Shown here one piece after another: positions 46,232 through 55,255 of a stretch of DNA of 64,000 nt. A program made the translations under genes and the position numbers. The notes under the pieces are model-generated. The model searched no databases, had not been told where the DNA came from, and saw only the letters and a list, made by a program, of their open reading frames with translations. Numbering within the stretch: position 1 is the stretch's first letter; the number at the start of each line of letters is the position of its first letter. This DNA comes from Pachyseris speciosa (Eukaryota > Cnidaria > Anthozoa > Scleractinia > Pachyseridae): the NCBI GenBank assembly GCA_016490735.1, contig JAEMWC010000364.1, positions 85,001 through 149,000 of the forward strand, written 5' to 3'.

Positions 46232-46346
46232 AATGCTTGTGGCCGTACCTCTTGTCAGAATGGCGGTACCTGTCAATCCGGATTTACAAGCAAGCGATAT
46301 CGGTGTTTATGTCCTTCTGGTTACACTGGTGAAAACTGTGAAAAAG
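46232..46346 (+). CDS. Host exon: EGF-like domain
   Basis: Reads NACGRTSCQNGGTCQSGFT then KRYRCLCPSGYTGENCEK, a complete six-cysteine EGF-like module (C-x4-C-x5-C-x10-CxC-x8-C, with the GYTGxxC end). Acceptor TTACAG precedes it and donor AAAAAG|GTGAGG follows. It enters in phase 0, continuing exactly from the PAN exon, and leaves in phase 1. PAN plus EGF in this order is common in cnidarian secreted or membrane proteins. The next exon is not in evidence before the Penelope fragment at 46.85 kb. Confidence 0.82.
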
Positions 46347-46347
46347 G

Positions 46348-46850
46348 TGAGGAATGAAATCACATGGTTTTATTTTGTATATTTTAGTTTATGGATATTG
46401 AACTATCAAAGTATCTTTGAGGGCACAAGAATCTCAGCTAGGGACAGCCGTTTGATAATTGCGATAATCATTCACATATTCATTGTTTCTTTCTTGTTAG
46501 AAACGCGCTCTTGTAGTCTCGTACCCAGAGTGTTCACTCACCTTGACCAGCGGCCAGGAACAGAGCGACCCTGGAAAGTTCAGATCTGGAAGTCCAAAAT
46601 ATAGGACTTCCCGTAGAACTGGGTATGCTTAGAGTTCAACGTCATATTGGAGTTCAATTTTCGGACATTTGAATTGTTTAATTGTTTAAACTTAACGGAT
46701 ATTTCGAGAGTCGCTACTTTCTTTAGTCGTGCGCGGTAAGCCGGATACGCGATAGCGTTCTCTTGGAATAAAGAATGTGCTGGGCATGCGTAAATCCATT
46801 GTTTTCAATGGGCGTCACTTACACGTTTCCTAGAAATCGGGCCCTATAAA
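46348..46850. other. Intronic/intergenic, no further exon seen
   Basis: No exon with splice sites in phase 1 is recognised. GTCTCGTACCCAGAG near 46.52 kb and GGTAAGCCGGATACGCGATAGCG near 46.74 kb (quoted as landmarks only) are unassigned. Confidence 0.35.
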
Positions 46851-47176
46851 TTAGTAATGTCGGCAACTTTCTAGTCGAGAGCCTCTTAATGAACATACCT
46901 GTCAGTATCATAACAAAATCCCTAAAGAGGGCCCTTAAACAATAAGTAATAATTTCCCAACAAAGAGCCTTTGAATGACCTGGCTAGCACAAAAATAACA
47001 GAATCCCCAAAAGAGGGCCCCTGAGCGCTGAAAAAACTACAAGTGCTAAAGATTACAATTAATGAGTCGGTACGCCCTGACTTATTAAAATATATATGAA
47101 AATAAATATAAAAATAAATTTACTACCAATACGCACCTTAAGAAAATCGCAACCTATTGTCCAAACTCTGCTGAAA

Positions 47177-47465
47177 TTAAGTATAATGGATGCGGTTTTT
47201 TGAATGAAATTCTTGTCTTTTATTAAGTCCATAAGGTGAAAGGGAAAATAACTGCGCACTCCAGTATGCTTCTTTCGTAATTAATAACTGTTCAGTGTTT
47301 TCGGACGTGTTAGTTTGGATTTGATCGATACATTGAAATGTAAAGTCCGATAGCACGTGTGGAGTTCGGTTGAAGTGTGTGGCGACCTCGCAAGTCTTCT
47401 TATTGGTTCTCATGGACGATTTGTGATTTCTAAATCTAACTTTAAATTCCGTGGTGGTCGAGCCA
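47177..47465 (-). pseudogene. C-terminal half of Penelope GIY-YIG endonuclease
   Basis: Minus strand: GSTTTEFKVRFRNHKSSM, then MRTNKKTCEVATHFNRTPHV with LSDFTFQCIDQI, the helical second half of the GIY-YIG domain (the conserved Arg and the downstream His are visible). The GIY-YIG strand half is absent because the sequence turns into its own inverted copy at 47.47 kb. Confidence 0.75.
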
Positions 47466-47541
47466 GTATGTTGGCTCGACCACCACGGAATTTAAAGTTA
47501 GATTTAGAAATCACAAATCGTCCATGAGAACCAATAAGAAG
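47396..47541. repeat. 146 bp near-perfect palindrome in Penelope endonuclease
   Basis: 47396-47465 and 47472-47541 are exact reverse complements as far as I can read (70 bp arms, 6-base centre GTATGT). The plus arm contains the GIY-YIG second-half coding sequence and the other arm is its antisense. The inverted arm replaces the first half of the endonuclease domain. Confidence 0.92.
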
Positions 47542-47601
47542 GGTAAAAGTGTTGACAAGCCTGCACGACTCCTGCAGTTCGCAGATGAATAACCTATAAC
47601 G

Positions 47602-48954
47602 CCTTCATAGCTTGGCTTTGACTAGGATGTCTTTTAGGGATTTTCCCTTACGATATGAGATAATGGGGGGCTCCTTAAAGATATTTCTCAGTTGTGGTTG
47701 ATTGTCTATAAGGTGCCATCTCCCCATTAGTGTGTCCTTTAGGTTAGGCAACGCTGGATGGTATTGTGTTACAAAAGGCAGTATTTTCTTACGTGCGGTA
47801 TCGTTTTTCTGTGCTAGCGACATTTCTCTGTCAGAGAATTTAATCTCTGAAGGGTGTTTTTCTACAATTCTAGCTGGGTAACCTCTATTCTGCCGGCGTG
47901 TTTTGAAATTGCTCATATTTTCCTCAAAGCTAATACGAGAGGAATTTGTTCTTAGAAGCCTTGACGCTTCTCCTTTGATAAAGCCTTTTGCGACGCCTGG
48001 TGGGTGACACGAATAGAAATTCGTGTATTGAAAGGTTTCTGTAGTTTTGAAATGCCTTCGCACGTCAAGAATAGACTCTTTAGTGAATCTAACACCTTTG
48101 TACACTTTCGTGTCCAAGAATGTAGTTTCTGTCTCTGAGATTTCAGCCGTGAATTTTATCGTTGGGTGAAAACTGTTTGCCTTTAGAAGAAAATCTTCTA
48201 TTTTGTCTCTGCTTGTGTTCCACATAGATATGACGTCATCGATGAATCTTTTCCAGACGATTGGTTTTGTGTCGCTCTGTCTGAGTATTTCTTTTTCTAT
48301 TTTGGCCATAAAAATGTCAGCTAAAGCTACGGCCATTTTCGTACCCATGGCTGTTCCATGAGTTTGGAGGTAATATTTTCCATTGAATTGGAACCAGTTT
48401 TCTTGTAGAATCAGACTTAGCATTTCTCTTAAAAACCTGGTAGGAATGGGAGGTTTTCTCTCATAAAAATCTTCGTATGCTTCGCATACAGTTGTAATAC
48501 CCTCCTCCTGTGGTATGTTCGTGTAGAGGCTGGTGAAGTCCATTGAGACAAGAATTGTATCTTTAGGCAGTTTAGTCTTTTCGATGAAGTTAAGAAAGTC
48601 TGTTGTATCTTTAAGATACGAGGCTTGATTTTGCGCTATTGGCTGAATGAGGTGGTCAACAAAAGCTGAGATCCTTTCTGTAGGGCCGTCACACCCTGAT
48701 ATGATAGGTCTACCAACAGGTGTCGGTTTGTGAATCTTTGTAAGTGTGTAAAACACTGGTATTCGCGGAGGGTCTGGCGTCAAGGAGAGCCATTTAGCCG
48801 TCATGTCATCTATGTGGCCTTCTTGAAGTAGCGATTGAATCAATCGGTGAACGTTTTTGGCCGTGGTATTAACTATAGGTTTGTCTAAGGGCCGGTAGTT
48901 GTGTATATCATCAAGTTGAACTTGACCCTCGCTAAGCTTATCTTCCTTGTTCAT
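47602..48954 (-). CDS. Penelope-type reverse transcriptase (449 codons, open)
   Basis: An uninterrupted frame with the Penelope RT signatures: FYTLTKIHKPTPVGRPIISG (residues ~68-87), VSMDFTSLYTNIP (~136-148, first catalytic Asp), QTHGTAMGTKMAVALADIFM (~197-216), the catalytic RFIDDVISMW (~236-245, with FxDD in place of YxDD), TFLDTKVYKG and CHPPGVAKGFIKGEASRLLR, then RGYPARIV and the end SYRKGKSLKDILVKAKL. The N-terminal ~100-200 residues of the family are missing. Downstream in the same orientation should come the GIY-YIG domain, but that region is interrupted by an inverted duplication. The open frame indicates recent mobility, though not autonomy. Confidence 0.9.
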
Positions 48955-49077
48955 TATAAAGTGGTCGAAATATAGGTGTGGAACAAAACATGTGGGTTTT
49001 CTTCATTTGTGATAGTGTATGTTTCCTCATGAAGATTAACTGTTTGTGTCTGATGCTTGTGAAGAGTTCATATACTA

Positions 49078-49131
49078 TAAGGCATCCGACCGGTAATCTG
49101 GAGACCCAGGTTCGATTCCTGGATGAGCCAC
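49078..49131 (+). pseudogene. tRNA-Thr-like fragment (3' two thirds)
   Basis: AAGGCATCCGACCGGTAATC followed by TGGAGACCCAGGTTCGATTC and a CTGGATGAGCCA end matches the anticodon arm, variable loop, T arm and acceptor 3' strand of the tRNA-like sequence on the other strand at 53.92-54.0 kb. The 5' third is degenerate. The shared 3' extension (ATTTTCACTTAATTACTTAG) continues in both, so this is a dispersed SINE-like unit, not a lone tRNA gene. Confidence 0.6.
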
Positions 49132-49242
49132 ATTTTCACTTAATTACTTAGTTGTGTTGATTTTTGTTCCCAAAGTAGCCTTGTCTGTTTGTATTTCTCA
49201 GAAATCCCTAATGAATCGCCATCCAAACGGGAATAGGCTGGT

Positions 49243-49377
49243 TTTTGTATACTAAATAGTTCCAGAAGCGAACAGTGGGAAAAGTTAAAGACACGTGCGT
49301 ACACCAGAGATATCTCTCGTAAACTATTTATTTTCATCCTCTTTCATCACGTGACCATCACTACCCAAAATACCACA
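49243..49377 (-). repeat. Gypsy 3' LTR
   Basis: 135 bp copy of the 5' LTR with a one-base difference, preceded on the minus strand by the polypurine tract at 49378-49390. Confidence 0.93.
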
Positions 49378-49390
49378 TTTCCTCCTTCCT
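49378..49390 (-). promoter_or_regulatory. Gypsy polypurine tract
   Basis: AGGAAGGAGGAAA directly abuts the 3' LTR start (TGTGG) on the minus strand, the expected position of the plus-strand DNA primer. Confidence 0.8.
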
Positions 49391-49428
49391 AAACAGTTTT
49401 CTTAACAAACGCAACTTACAAAAATCTA

Positions 49429-52400
49429 CTATAAATTCAATCTGTCGGGAGGCTTGACCACCCGTCCCGATCGTGTAACCACTTGGCCTGATCTAGACTC
49501 AGAGTGACTGGGCATGTTAGTTTTGGTGATCACTGGATCAGGACTGTGAACACAGTGGTCGCCTCCTAAATCACCATCATTATTAACAACAGGTAAAGAG
49601 ATAACACTAGACTTGCGAGAAACCTCATTGTCTACTTCAGACTGAACTTGCGACCTAGTTATGGGAATGACAGGTTCCCTCTGAAAATCTGATGGTGGAT
49701 TATACTCTACCAGTTCTGGTGAGACCACTTCCTTATAGGCACTCATTCCTCGAGCATCATCAGGTATCAAGTGATTAGCATGCACAAAGCGACGATTGTT
49801 ACCTGGAACTCGAACTAAATAAGTTTCTGGTCCCTTCACAGCCACAATTGTACCCGGTATCCATCTCTCCCTCCCTCCCCTGGTGTTTTTAACCCTGACT
49901 GGCTTGTACAAATCAAAAACTCGCACCTTTGGGTTAAGCCCATCCCTGTACAACTTTGCAGCAAATTGTTTCTTTTCTACATGCCTTTGTAAACTGGGTT
50001 TTACCAAGGAGAGGTGTGTTCTGGGTTCCCTCTTCAAAAACAGCTGTGCAGGAGTCTTGTCTGTTGTGGTGTGGGGAGTGTTTCTGTAGCGGAACAGGAC
50101 ATCAGCCACTTTGTGCTGAACGGTCCCCTTATCAGGACAAGACTGATACATGTGTTTGAAGGTCTGAACATGTCTCTCAGCCAAACCATTAGTGGAGGGA
50201 TGATAAGGAGGGCATAAAGTGTGCTTGATGCAATTCATCTCCAAAAATGTTTTAAATTCTCCAGCAACAAACTGTGGGCCATTGTCACTGACTAATTCAT
50301 GTGGCAGCCCATATCTAGCAAACAGAGCTCTTAAGGCCTCTATAGTAGCATGAGCAGTAGTGCTGTTCATAGGAAAGACTTCCATCCATTTAGAATGGCT
50401 GTCAACCACAAGAAGAAATTGTTGACCCTTGACCTCAGCATAATCAACATGAATTCTTTGCCAAGGTTCAGTTGACCAAGGCCACAATAATAAGGGAACT
50501 GCCTTAGGGGTTTGATGTGCCTTAGTACAAACATTACAAAGCCTTACTTTGTCCTCTATATCAAGGTCAATTCCAGGCCACCACACGAAGGACCTGGCAA
50601 GTGCTTTCATACGGCACATCCCTGGGTGGCACTCATGCAATTCTTCCAACAAGCGTTTTTGAAATTTGAATGGTATGATGACCCGTCTGCCCCATAAAAG
50701 ACATCCATTTTCCAAAGCCAACTCATCTCTGCGAACCCAAAAAGGTTTAAGCTCTGGACTAGGGCAGCTACCTGGCCAACCCGAGGATGTATATTCATAC
50801 ACTTTTGCAAGTAGGCTATCCTTCTTTGTACCTTCACCTATCTCCACTGCAGTTACGGGCAAGTCATCCGTCATAGATGCACACACATAGTGTTCATCTG
50901 GATCCAAATCATCATCAGCCTGAGATGATAGTGGAAATCGACTGAAGAAGTCTGCATTTGCATTGCCAGCAGAGTCTCTGAATACAATATCAAAGTCATA
51001 TCCAGACAAGAGAACTGCCCAACGCTGCAAACGAGCTGCAGCCAAGGGGGGAATACTAGATTTAGGACCAAAAATCCGAGTTAGGGGTTGATGGTCTGTT
51101 ACCAATGTAAATTTTCGGCCATAGAGGTAAAGCTGAAATCTCTTAACACCAAAAATTATGGCCAACCCCTCTTTTTCTATTTGGGCATAATTCTTTTCTG
51201 CACTACTAAGTGTGCGAGAAGCAAACTCTACTGGCCGCTCAGTGCCGTCTTCCATGCGATGACTCAACACAGCTCCAATCCCATATGGACTGGCATCTAC
51301 ACTCAGTAGAAGAGGTTTTTGGGGGTCATAATGGACCAAAACCTGTTCACTTGAAAGAACTTCTTTTGCCCATATAAAAGCCGCTTCACATTCCTTGGTC
51401 CAAAACCACTCAGTCTTGTTACTGAGAAGCTCATACAGTGGGTGCAATTTAGATGAAAAGTCTTTGATGAATTTTGAGTAGTAATTCAACATTCCCAAAA
51501 ATGATCTCAACTGGGATACATCTTGAGGTCTGTGTGCTAATCGAATAGCATCCAGTTTGCTCTTAATTGGACTGATTCCATGTTTACTCAAAATGTGTCC
51601 CATGTACTTCACTTGAGCTTGGAAGAACTGACACTTTTGGCCATTTAATCTAACATTGTGTTTGGCCAACCTACTCAAGACCTGTTCGATAACTCCCATA
51701 TGAGCAGTGACTCCACCTGATGTTGCCACCAGAATGTCATCTACTCTCACTAACACACCTTTAATACCTGACAAGATTGAATCCATCACTCTCTGAAACT
51801 GGGAAATGGCAGTTTTCACACCAAAACACAATCGCTTGGATTTAAATAAACCTTTCCGAGTGTTGATGGTAAGCAATTCAGACGACTCTTCATCCAAAAA
51901 CAACTGATTGAAAGCACTGGCCAAATCAATTACTGAAAATGTATCAGGGCTCGCCCCATCTTGAGATAACATAGCAAACATGTCTTGCACATTAGGCAGT
52001 TTGTACACATCATCCTCTATGCGCTCATTAATCCCCTTATAATCCCCACACACTCTTATGGAACCGTCAGATTTAGGGACATGCACTACAGGGCTTGCCC
52101 AATTACTACAGGATACCGGATACAGAATATCTGACTGCACTAGTCGATCATATTCTTTTTCAACTCTTTCTACGAGCGAGTATGGGACCGGCCTATCCTT
52201 CATAAACACTGGTTTGGCACCCTCTTTAAGTTTCAAAGAACCAATGAAACCCTTGATGCCAGAGCCATGACTGCTGAATAGTTCTTTATGTTTTTCTAAC
52301 AGACTGTTGAATTCTGCCGGAAAGGTCTCAGATTTGGGAACAGAAAACTTATTCTCAACGACTTCTTCCTTAACTCCAAACATGTTCTTCCAATCTAGTT

Positions 52401-53646
52401 TTATTCTACTTAACCAGTCTCGCCCAAACAGGGCAGGGAGATTTCCTTCAACAACAATTAAATCAAGGATTTCTTCTTGATTACCATACTTCACTGGAAC
52501 AGAAATTCTTCCCACAACAGGAATCTTTTCACCTGAATAATTACGCAAAATCACCCCCGGATGCTGAAGGGGATAATCAGATAATACAGAATCATACAAA
52601 CGTTTTGACACTGTAGAACGAGATGCTCCCGTGTCTACTTCCATCTTACAATTAACTTGTGCCTTACCTAACTGAACATCTACTACATACGGTTTAACGC
52701 TGTTTACAAACTCAGTCGACAAGTGTTCAGTTCCAGTTTTGTATAAACCAAACACACCTACTTCATCTGCATTCACAGGCGTCTCACTCACATGATTATC
52801 GCTCCCCACACTTTCATCATCTGAGTTGCAATCGCAACTGTTCAGCTTAGCACTCTTTTGACCACTTGATCTTCCTTTTAGCTGCATTTGTGACAATCGG
52901 GCTTTACACACCGGACGAATATGACCTTTGCGTTGGCAGCGATGACACGTGGCATTTCTGTATTTGCAAGATTCCGATCTATGCTGTACACTTCCACATG
53001 ATTTGCACTTGTCGGTGTTTCCACCACTCTGCGTTTGATTATATCCAGTAGTTATGTTCTTTGTGTTTAGGAAAGAAACATCCTGAACCTTGTTGACCTC
53101 GCTTTTAGCCGACTCTCCCATGTGCTCTAGATTCGCCTTGCCCGCCATTTCATCTGCAATGCATTTGTCACGTGCAACAGCGTAAGTCAGATCTCTTATC
53201 GACAAGAGATGACGCTGAGTTCTGGACATTTTTGGATGTAATCCAGAGACTAGCCTATCTCTTAGGGCTTGAAGTAGAAACTCACCGAAGCTGCATGTCG
53301 AAGCCAGTTTCTTCAATCTGGCGACGAATTCCGACACACTCTCGCTCTCGCCTTGTGTAGCCGTCCAGAACTTGTGTCTTTCAGCAATCACAATGGGAGC
53401 AGGTTCATAATGTCCCTGCAAATGCTGCGACAACGCCGTAAAGGTCTTTGTATTCGGATTGTGAGGATCGCACAAGTTCTTCAGCAACTTAAAAGCGTCT
53501 GGACCAATAACAGCCAGAAAAACATTCACTTTCTTATCATCATCGATGTCATTCGCCGCGACGTATGCTTCAAATCGATCGGCGTAATCGCTAAACTTCT
53601 CAGACTTCTCGTCAAACGGACCCAAATTACCAATGACTGCAGCCAT
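49429..53646 (-). CDS. gag-pol: Gypsy Gag-Pol polyprotein, intact
   Basis: I choose ATG 53646 (MAAVIGNLGPFDEKSEKFSD); the frame is open for 32 more codons upstream, but those read the LTR and primer site. Gag runs to about residue 250 and ends in two Cys/His knuckles (CKSCGSVQHRSESC and CHRCQRKGHIRPVC). The protease has VDTGASRSTV. The RT has WASPVVHVPKSDGSIRVCGD, FSVIDLASAFNQL, LCFGVKTAISQFQ and catalytic RVDDILVA. RNase H has LLSVDASPYGIGAVLS and TDHQPL. The integrase has the HHCC zinc site (HECHPG, CNVC) and the DDE triad in HVDYAE, SDNGPQF and NGLAERHVQTF, with 35 residues between the last Asp and Glu. Gag and Pol share one frame. About 1,405 residues with no lesion seen. Confidence 0.96.
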   Translation of the reverse strand: MAAVIGNLGPFDEKSEKFSDYADRFEAYVAANDIDDDKKVNVFLAVIGPDAFKLLKNLCDPHNPNTKTFTALSQHLQGHYEPAPIVIAERHKFWTATQGESESVSEFVARLKKLASTCSFGEFLLQALRDRLVSGLHPKMSRTQRHLLSIRDLTYAVARDKCIADEMAGKANLEHMGESAKSEVNKVQDVSFLNTKNITTGYNQTQSGGNTDKCKSCGSVQHRSESCKYRNATCHRCQRKGHIRPVCKARLSQMQLKGRSSGQKSAKLNSCDCNSDDESVGSDNHVSETPVNADEVGVFGLYKTGTEHLSTEFVNSVKPYVVDVQLGKAQVNCKMEVDTGASRSTVSKRLYDSVLSDYPLQHPGVILRNYSGEKIPVVGRISVPVKYGNQEEILDLIVVEGNLPALFGRDWLSRIKLDWKNMFGVKEEVVENKFSVPKSETFPAEFNSLLEKHKELFSSHGSGIKGFIGSLKLKEGAKPVFMKDRPVPYSLVERVEKEYDRLVQSDILYPVSCSNWASPVVHVPKSDGSIRVCGDYKGINERIEDDVYKLPNVQDMFAMLSQDGASPDTFSVIDLASAFNQLFLDEESSELLTINTRKGLFKSKRLCFGVKTAISQFQRVMDSILSGIKGVLVRVDDILVATSGGVTAHMGVIEQVLSRLAKHNVRLNGQKCQFFQAQVKYMGHILSKHGISPIKSKLDAIRLAHRPQDVSQLRSFLGMLNYYSKFIKDFSSKLHPLYELLSNKTEWFWTKECEAAFIWAKEVLSSEQVLVHYDPQKPLLLSVDASPYGIGAVLSHRMEDGTERPVEFASRTLSSAEKNYAQIEKEGLAIIFGVKRFQLYLYGRKFTLVTDHQPLTRIFGPKSSIPPLAAARLQRWAVLLSGYDFDIVFRDSAGNANADFFSRFPLSSQADDDLDPDEHYVCASMTDDLPVTAVEIGEGTKKDSLLAKVYEYTSSGWPGSCPSPELKPFWVRRDELALENGCLLWGRRVIIPFKFQKRLLEELHECHPGMCRMKALARSFVWWPGIDLDIEDKVRLCNVCTKAHQTPKAVPLLLWPWSTEPWQRIHVDYAEVKGQQFLLVVDSHSKWMEVFPMNSTTAHATIEALRALFARYGLPHELVSDNGPQFVAGEFKTFLEMNCIKHTLCPPYHPSTNGLAERHVQTFKHMYQSCPDKGTVQHKVADVLFRYRNTPHTTTDKTPAQLFLKREPRTHLSLVKPSLQRHVEKKQFAAKLYRDGLNPKVRVFDLYKPVRVKNTRGGRERWIPGTIVAVKGPETYLVRVPGNNRRFVHANHLIPDDARGMSAYKEVVSPELVEYNPPSDFQREPVIPITRSQVQSEVDNEVSRKSSVISLPVVNNDGDLGGDHCVHSPDPVITKTNMPSHSESRSGQVVTRSGRVVKPPDRLNL

Positions 53647-53675
53647 ATGTGTACCTTGTTTACCCTCTGGATCCC

Positions 53676-53688
53676 ATCCTCGTCGCCA
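53676..53688 (-). promoter_or_regulatory. Gypsy putative primer-binding site
   Basis: TGGCGACGAGGAT lies two or three bases inside the 5' LTR on the minus strand, the expected place for tRNA priming. I do not assign the tRNA. Confidence 0.55.
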
Positions 53689-53689
53689 A

Positions 53690-53825
53690 TTTTGTATACT
53701 AAATAGTTCCAGAAGCGAACAGTGAGGAAAAGTTAAAGACACGTGCGTACACCAGAGATATCTCTCGTAAACTATTTATTTTCATCCTCTTTCATCACGT
53801 GACCATCACTACCCAAAATACCACA
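53690..53825 (-). repeat. Gypsy 5' LTR
   Basis: Read on the minus strand it starts TGTGGTATTTTGGG and ends AGTATACAAA. It is identical to the other LTR except for one extra A (CAGTGAGG versus CAGTGGG). It includes CACGTGAT and TATCTCTGG words, and transcription should start within it. Being 136 bp, it is among the shorter LTRs for Gypsy. Confidence 0.93.
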
Positions 53826-53923
53826 CTGGTGATCCTAAGTAATTAAGGCAATCAGTTGCTAATACATCCCCTCCCTACCTTACTCTACTGAAATCAACAC
53901 AACTAAGTAATTAAGTGAAAATG

Positions 53924-53995
53924 TGGCTCAGCCAGGAAACGAACCTGGGTCTCCAGATTACCAGTCGGATGCCTTAACCACTAGGCCACTGAACC
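53924..53995 (-). tRNA. tRNA-Thr-like sequence (anticodon GGT), probably SINE head or pseudogene
   Basis: Minus strand: acceptor GGTTCAG pairs with CTGAGCC (one G-U), the D arm is GCCTAGTGGTTAAGGC, the anticodon loop CTGGTAA reads GGT, and the T arm is CCAGGTTCGTTTCCTGG. The anticodon stem has a C-T mismatch and a G-U pair, and the T loop has TTCGTTT. It is followed by ATTTTCACTTAATTACTTAG, also found after the fragment at 49.08 kb. The shared tail and stem mismatch favour a tRNA-derived SINE over a working tRNA gene. Confidence 0.5.
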
Positions 53996-54054
53996 AACCA
54001 CACTGGGAACACATATTTTTACTGTACAACACATAGACAGCGTGGCCTTCTCAT

Positions 54055-54938
54055 GGTACGGTCCGAGGAGACAACTTCACACGTATAGGCTGATACCTTA
54101 CTGTAATATATATAGGCAGAATAAGGAGGTTTACACAAACAATGAACTCCCAGCAGAAGGATCCGAAGGATACTATGCCACCACGTGAATTTGTAGATGA
54201 ATAAGAGATAAGGACAGTGGGGCGAACTTCTAGCTGATCTGACGGATGCAATTACGTTTCGGCTGTTCAGCCTTCTTCAGATTAAAAGGTTTCAAAACTA
54301 AGAACTAAAAACTATTTACAATGGTTGTGCTAGTCTGGGGTCCTAGCTTATATAAGTCAGGTAATTAACAAATACAAAAAAGGTGAGTGACAGAAGTTAT
54401 GTAATCGATCCAACGTAACAAATCCCCTGCAAGGGGCCTCTGAACAATCGTGATTAGTGTCATAACAAATTCCCAAGGCAGGGCCCTTAAACAATGTAAT
54501 ATGTTCTTCTATTCTTAAGCATACTAGATTTGTGGTTGCGAAATCTAATTTTGAATTCAGTCGATGTCGAACCAACATATTGCAAGTTACATTTACAGCA
54601 GGTAGCTAAGTAAATCACATTTTTTGGACGAACAAAATACTTTCTGTCGGATGGGATATTGTTTACCTGTGGCCAAGCTTTGGAATTTAGGAGCTTGAAG
54701 TATAAAAATTATGACACAAGTCACACTGAAAACATCCGCCCTCTCCAAATTTTGGACTTGCAGCAGAGCTTGGTCGAATTTTAGATGGTGCTAGCAATTC
54801 TTCCAGGTTTTTAGTTCGACGGTAAGCAGGGAAAACAGATTTGGCTGGAAAAATTTCCGTGACGCGAGGAGATGAGCGTAAATGTAATGTAAGATCCAAA
54901 ACATGCAGAAAGCTGTCCGAATGCACCAACTCAAACAA
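54055..54938 (-). pseudogene. Penelope-like fragment: RT end, endonuclease, 3' UTR, hammerhead
   Basis: Minus-strand order: VFPAYRRTKNLEELLAPSKI and GGCFQCDLCHNFYTSSS (linker between RT and endonuclease, 54938-54690); then a closed-frame GIY-YIG region with YLPA and NSKLDFATTNLVCLRIEEH (54660-54500); then a 3' UTR with AATCCC...GGGCCCTTAAACAAT words; then a hammerhead-like motif at 54236-54285. The endonuclease frame contains stops, so it is not functional. Confidence 0.75.
54236..54285 (-). ncRNA. Hammerhead ribozyme-like motif (Penelope type)
   Basis: Minus strand: CTGAAGA (hammerhead core CUGANGA), then stem II GGCTG-AA-CAGCC, then GAAAC (core GAAA), a short ACG/CGT stem III with a ~10-base loop, and a GTC cleavage triplet. 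Penelope-like elements are known to carry hammerhead motifs in their terminal regions (Cervera and de la Peña). One extra A lies between the core and stem II, and stem I pairs poorly, so activity is uncertain. Confidence 0.55.
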
Positions 54939-55095
54939 TATCCCATCCGACAGGAAGTTTTTTGTTCGTCCAAAAATGTGATTTACTTAGCTACCTGCCG
55001 TAAATGTAACTTGCAATATGTTGGTTCGACATCGACTGAATTCAAAATTAGATTTCGCAACCACAAATCTAGTATGCTTAAGAATAGAAGAACAT
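54502..55095. repeat. Inverted repeat (163 bp arms) of Penelope GIY-YIG region
   Basis: 54502-54664 and 54933-55095 are reverse complements with a few mismatches, separated by ~270 bases that encode the RT-endonuclease linker on the minus strand. The two arms are therefore the same endonuclease segment in opposite orientation. Confidence 0.9.
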
Positions 55096-55255
55096 GTGAA
55101 TTGGCGGTCCACTTTAATAGCTCCCAACATGAATTTTCTGATATAAATTTTATTATCATCGAACAAATTAATTCTTCTCAAACCCCCTGCACATTTAGAC
55201 CAATTACTGCTTACCAGAGAAGCATATTGGATGACGCAATTATTCACGCTTAACC
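54933..55255 (+). pseudogene. Penelope GIY-YIG endonuclease fragment, plus strand
   Basis: Reads QYPIRQEVFCSSKNVIYLAT, then CRKCNLQYVGSTSTEFKIRF (the GIY-YIG core as VIYLATC...QYVG, with the conserved Arg in KIRFRNH), RNHKSSMLKNRRTCELAVHF, FSDINFIIIEQI and a TAYQRSILDDAI end. The open frame begins slightly upstream, but the domain starts here. In cells this domain nicks target DNA for Penelope integration. Only the endonuclease portion is present in this orientation. Confidence 0.8.

Larger units (their letters stand above)
46855..48957 (-). mobile_element. Penelope-like retroelement, 5'-truncated, rearranged 3' region
   Basis: The minus-strand order is RT (48954-47602), then a rearranged GIY-YIG endonuclease (47541-47177), then a 3' UTR (47.06-46.86 kb) with recurring AATCCC...AGGGCCC(T/C)T words that also occur in the Penelope fragments at 54.4 and 56.3 kb. 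The element lacks the N-terminal part of the RT gene (the frame upstream of 48954 is closed). It is the best-preserved Penelope copy here but is incomplete at both ends. Confidence 0.85.
49243..53825 (-). mobile_element. Complete Gypsy-type LTR retrotransposon (4.58 kb)
   Basis: Two ~135 bp LTRs differing by one single-base indel bound a single long gag-pol frame on the minus strand. CTGGT flanks the element on both sides (49238-49242 and 53826-53830), a 5 bp target duplication. A primer-binding-like TGGCGACGAGGAT (53676-53688, minus) follows the 5' LTR and a polypurine tract AGGAAGGAGGAAA (49378-49390, minus) precedes the 3' LTR. Every part needed for transposition appears intact. Near-identical LTRs imply a very recent insertion. 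The LTRs are unusually short. Confidence 0.95.

Noticed and set aside
49883..53706. Several plus-strand frames of 60-117 codons across the Gypsy element
   Set aside because: All are antisense shadows of the intact gag-pol gene.
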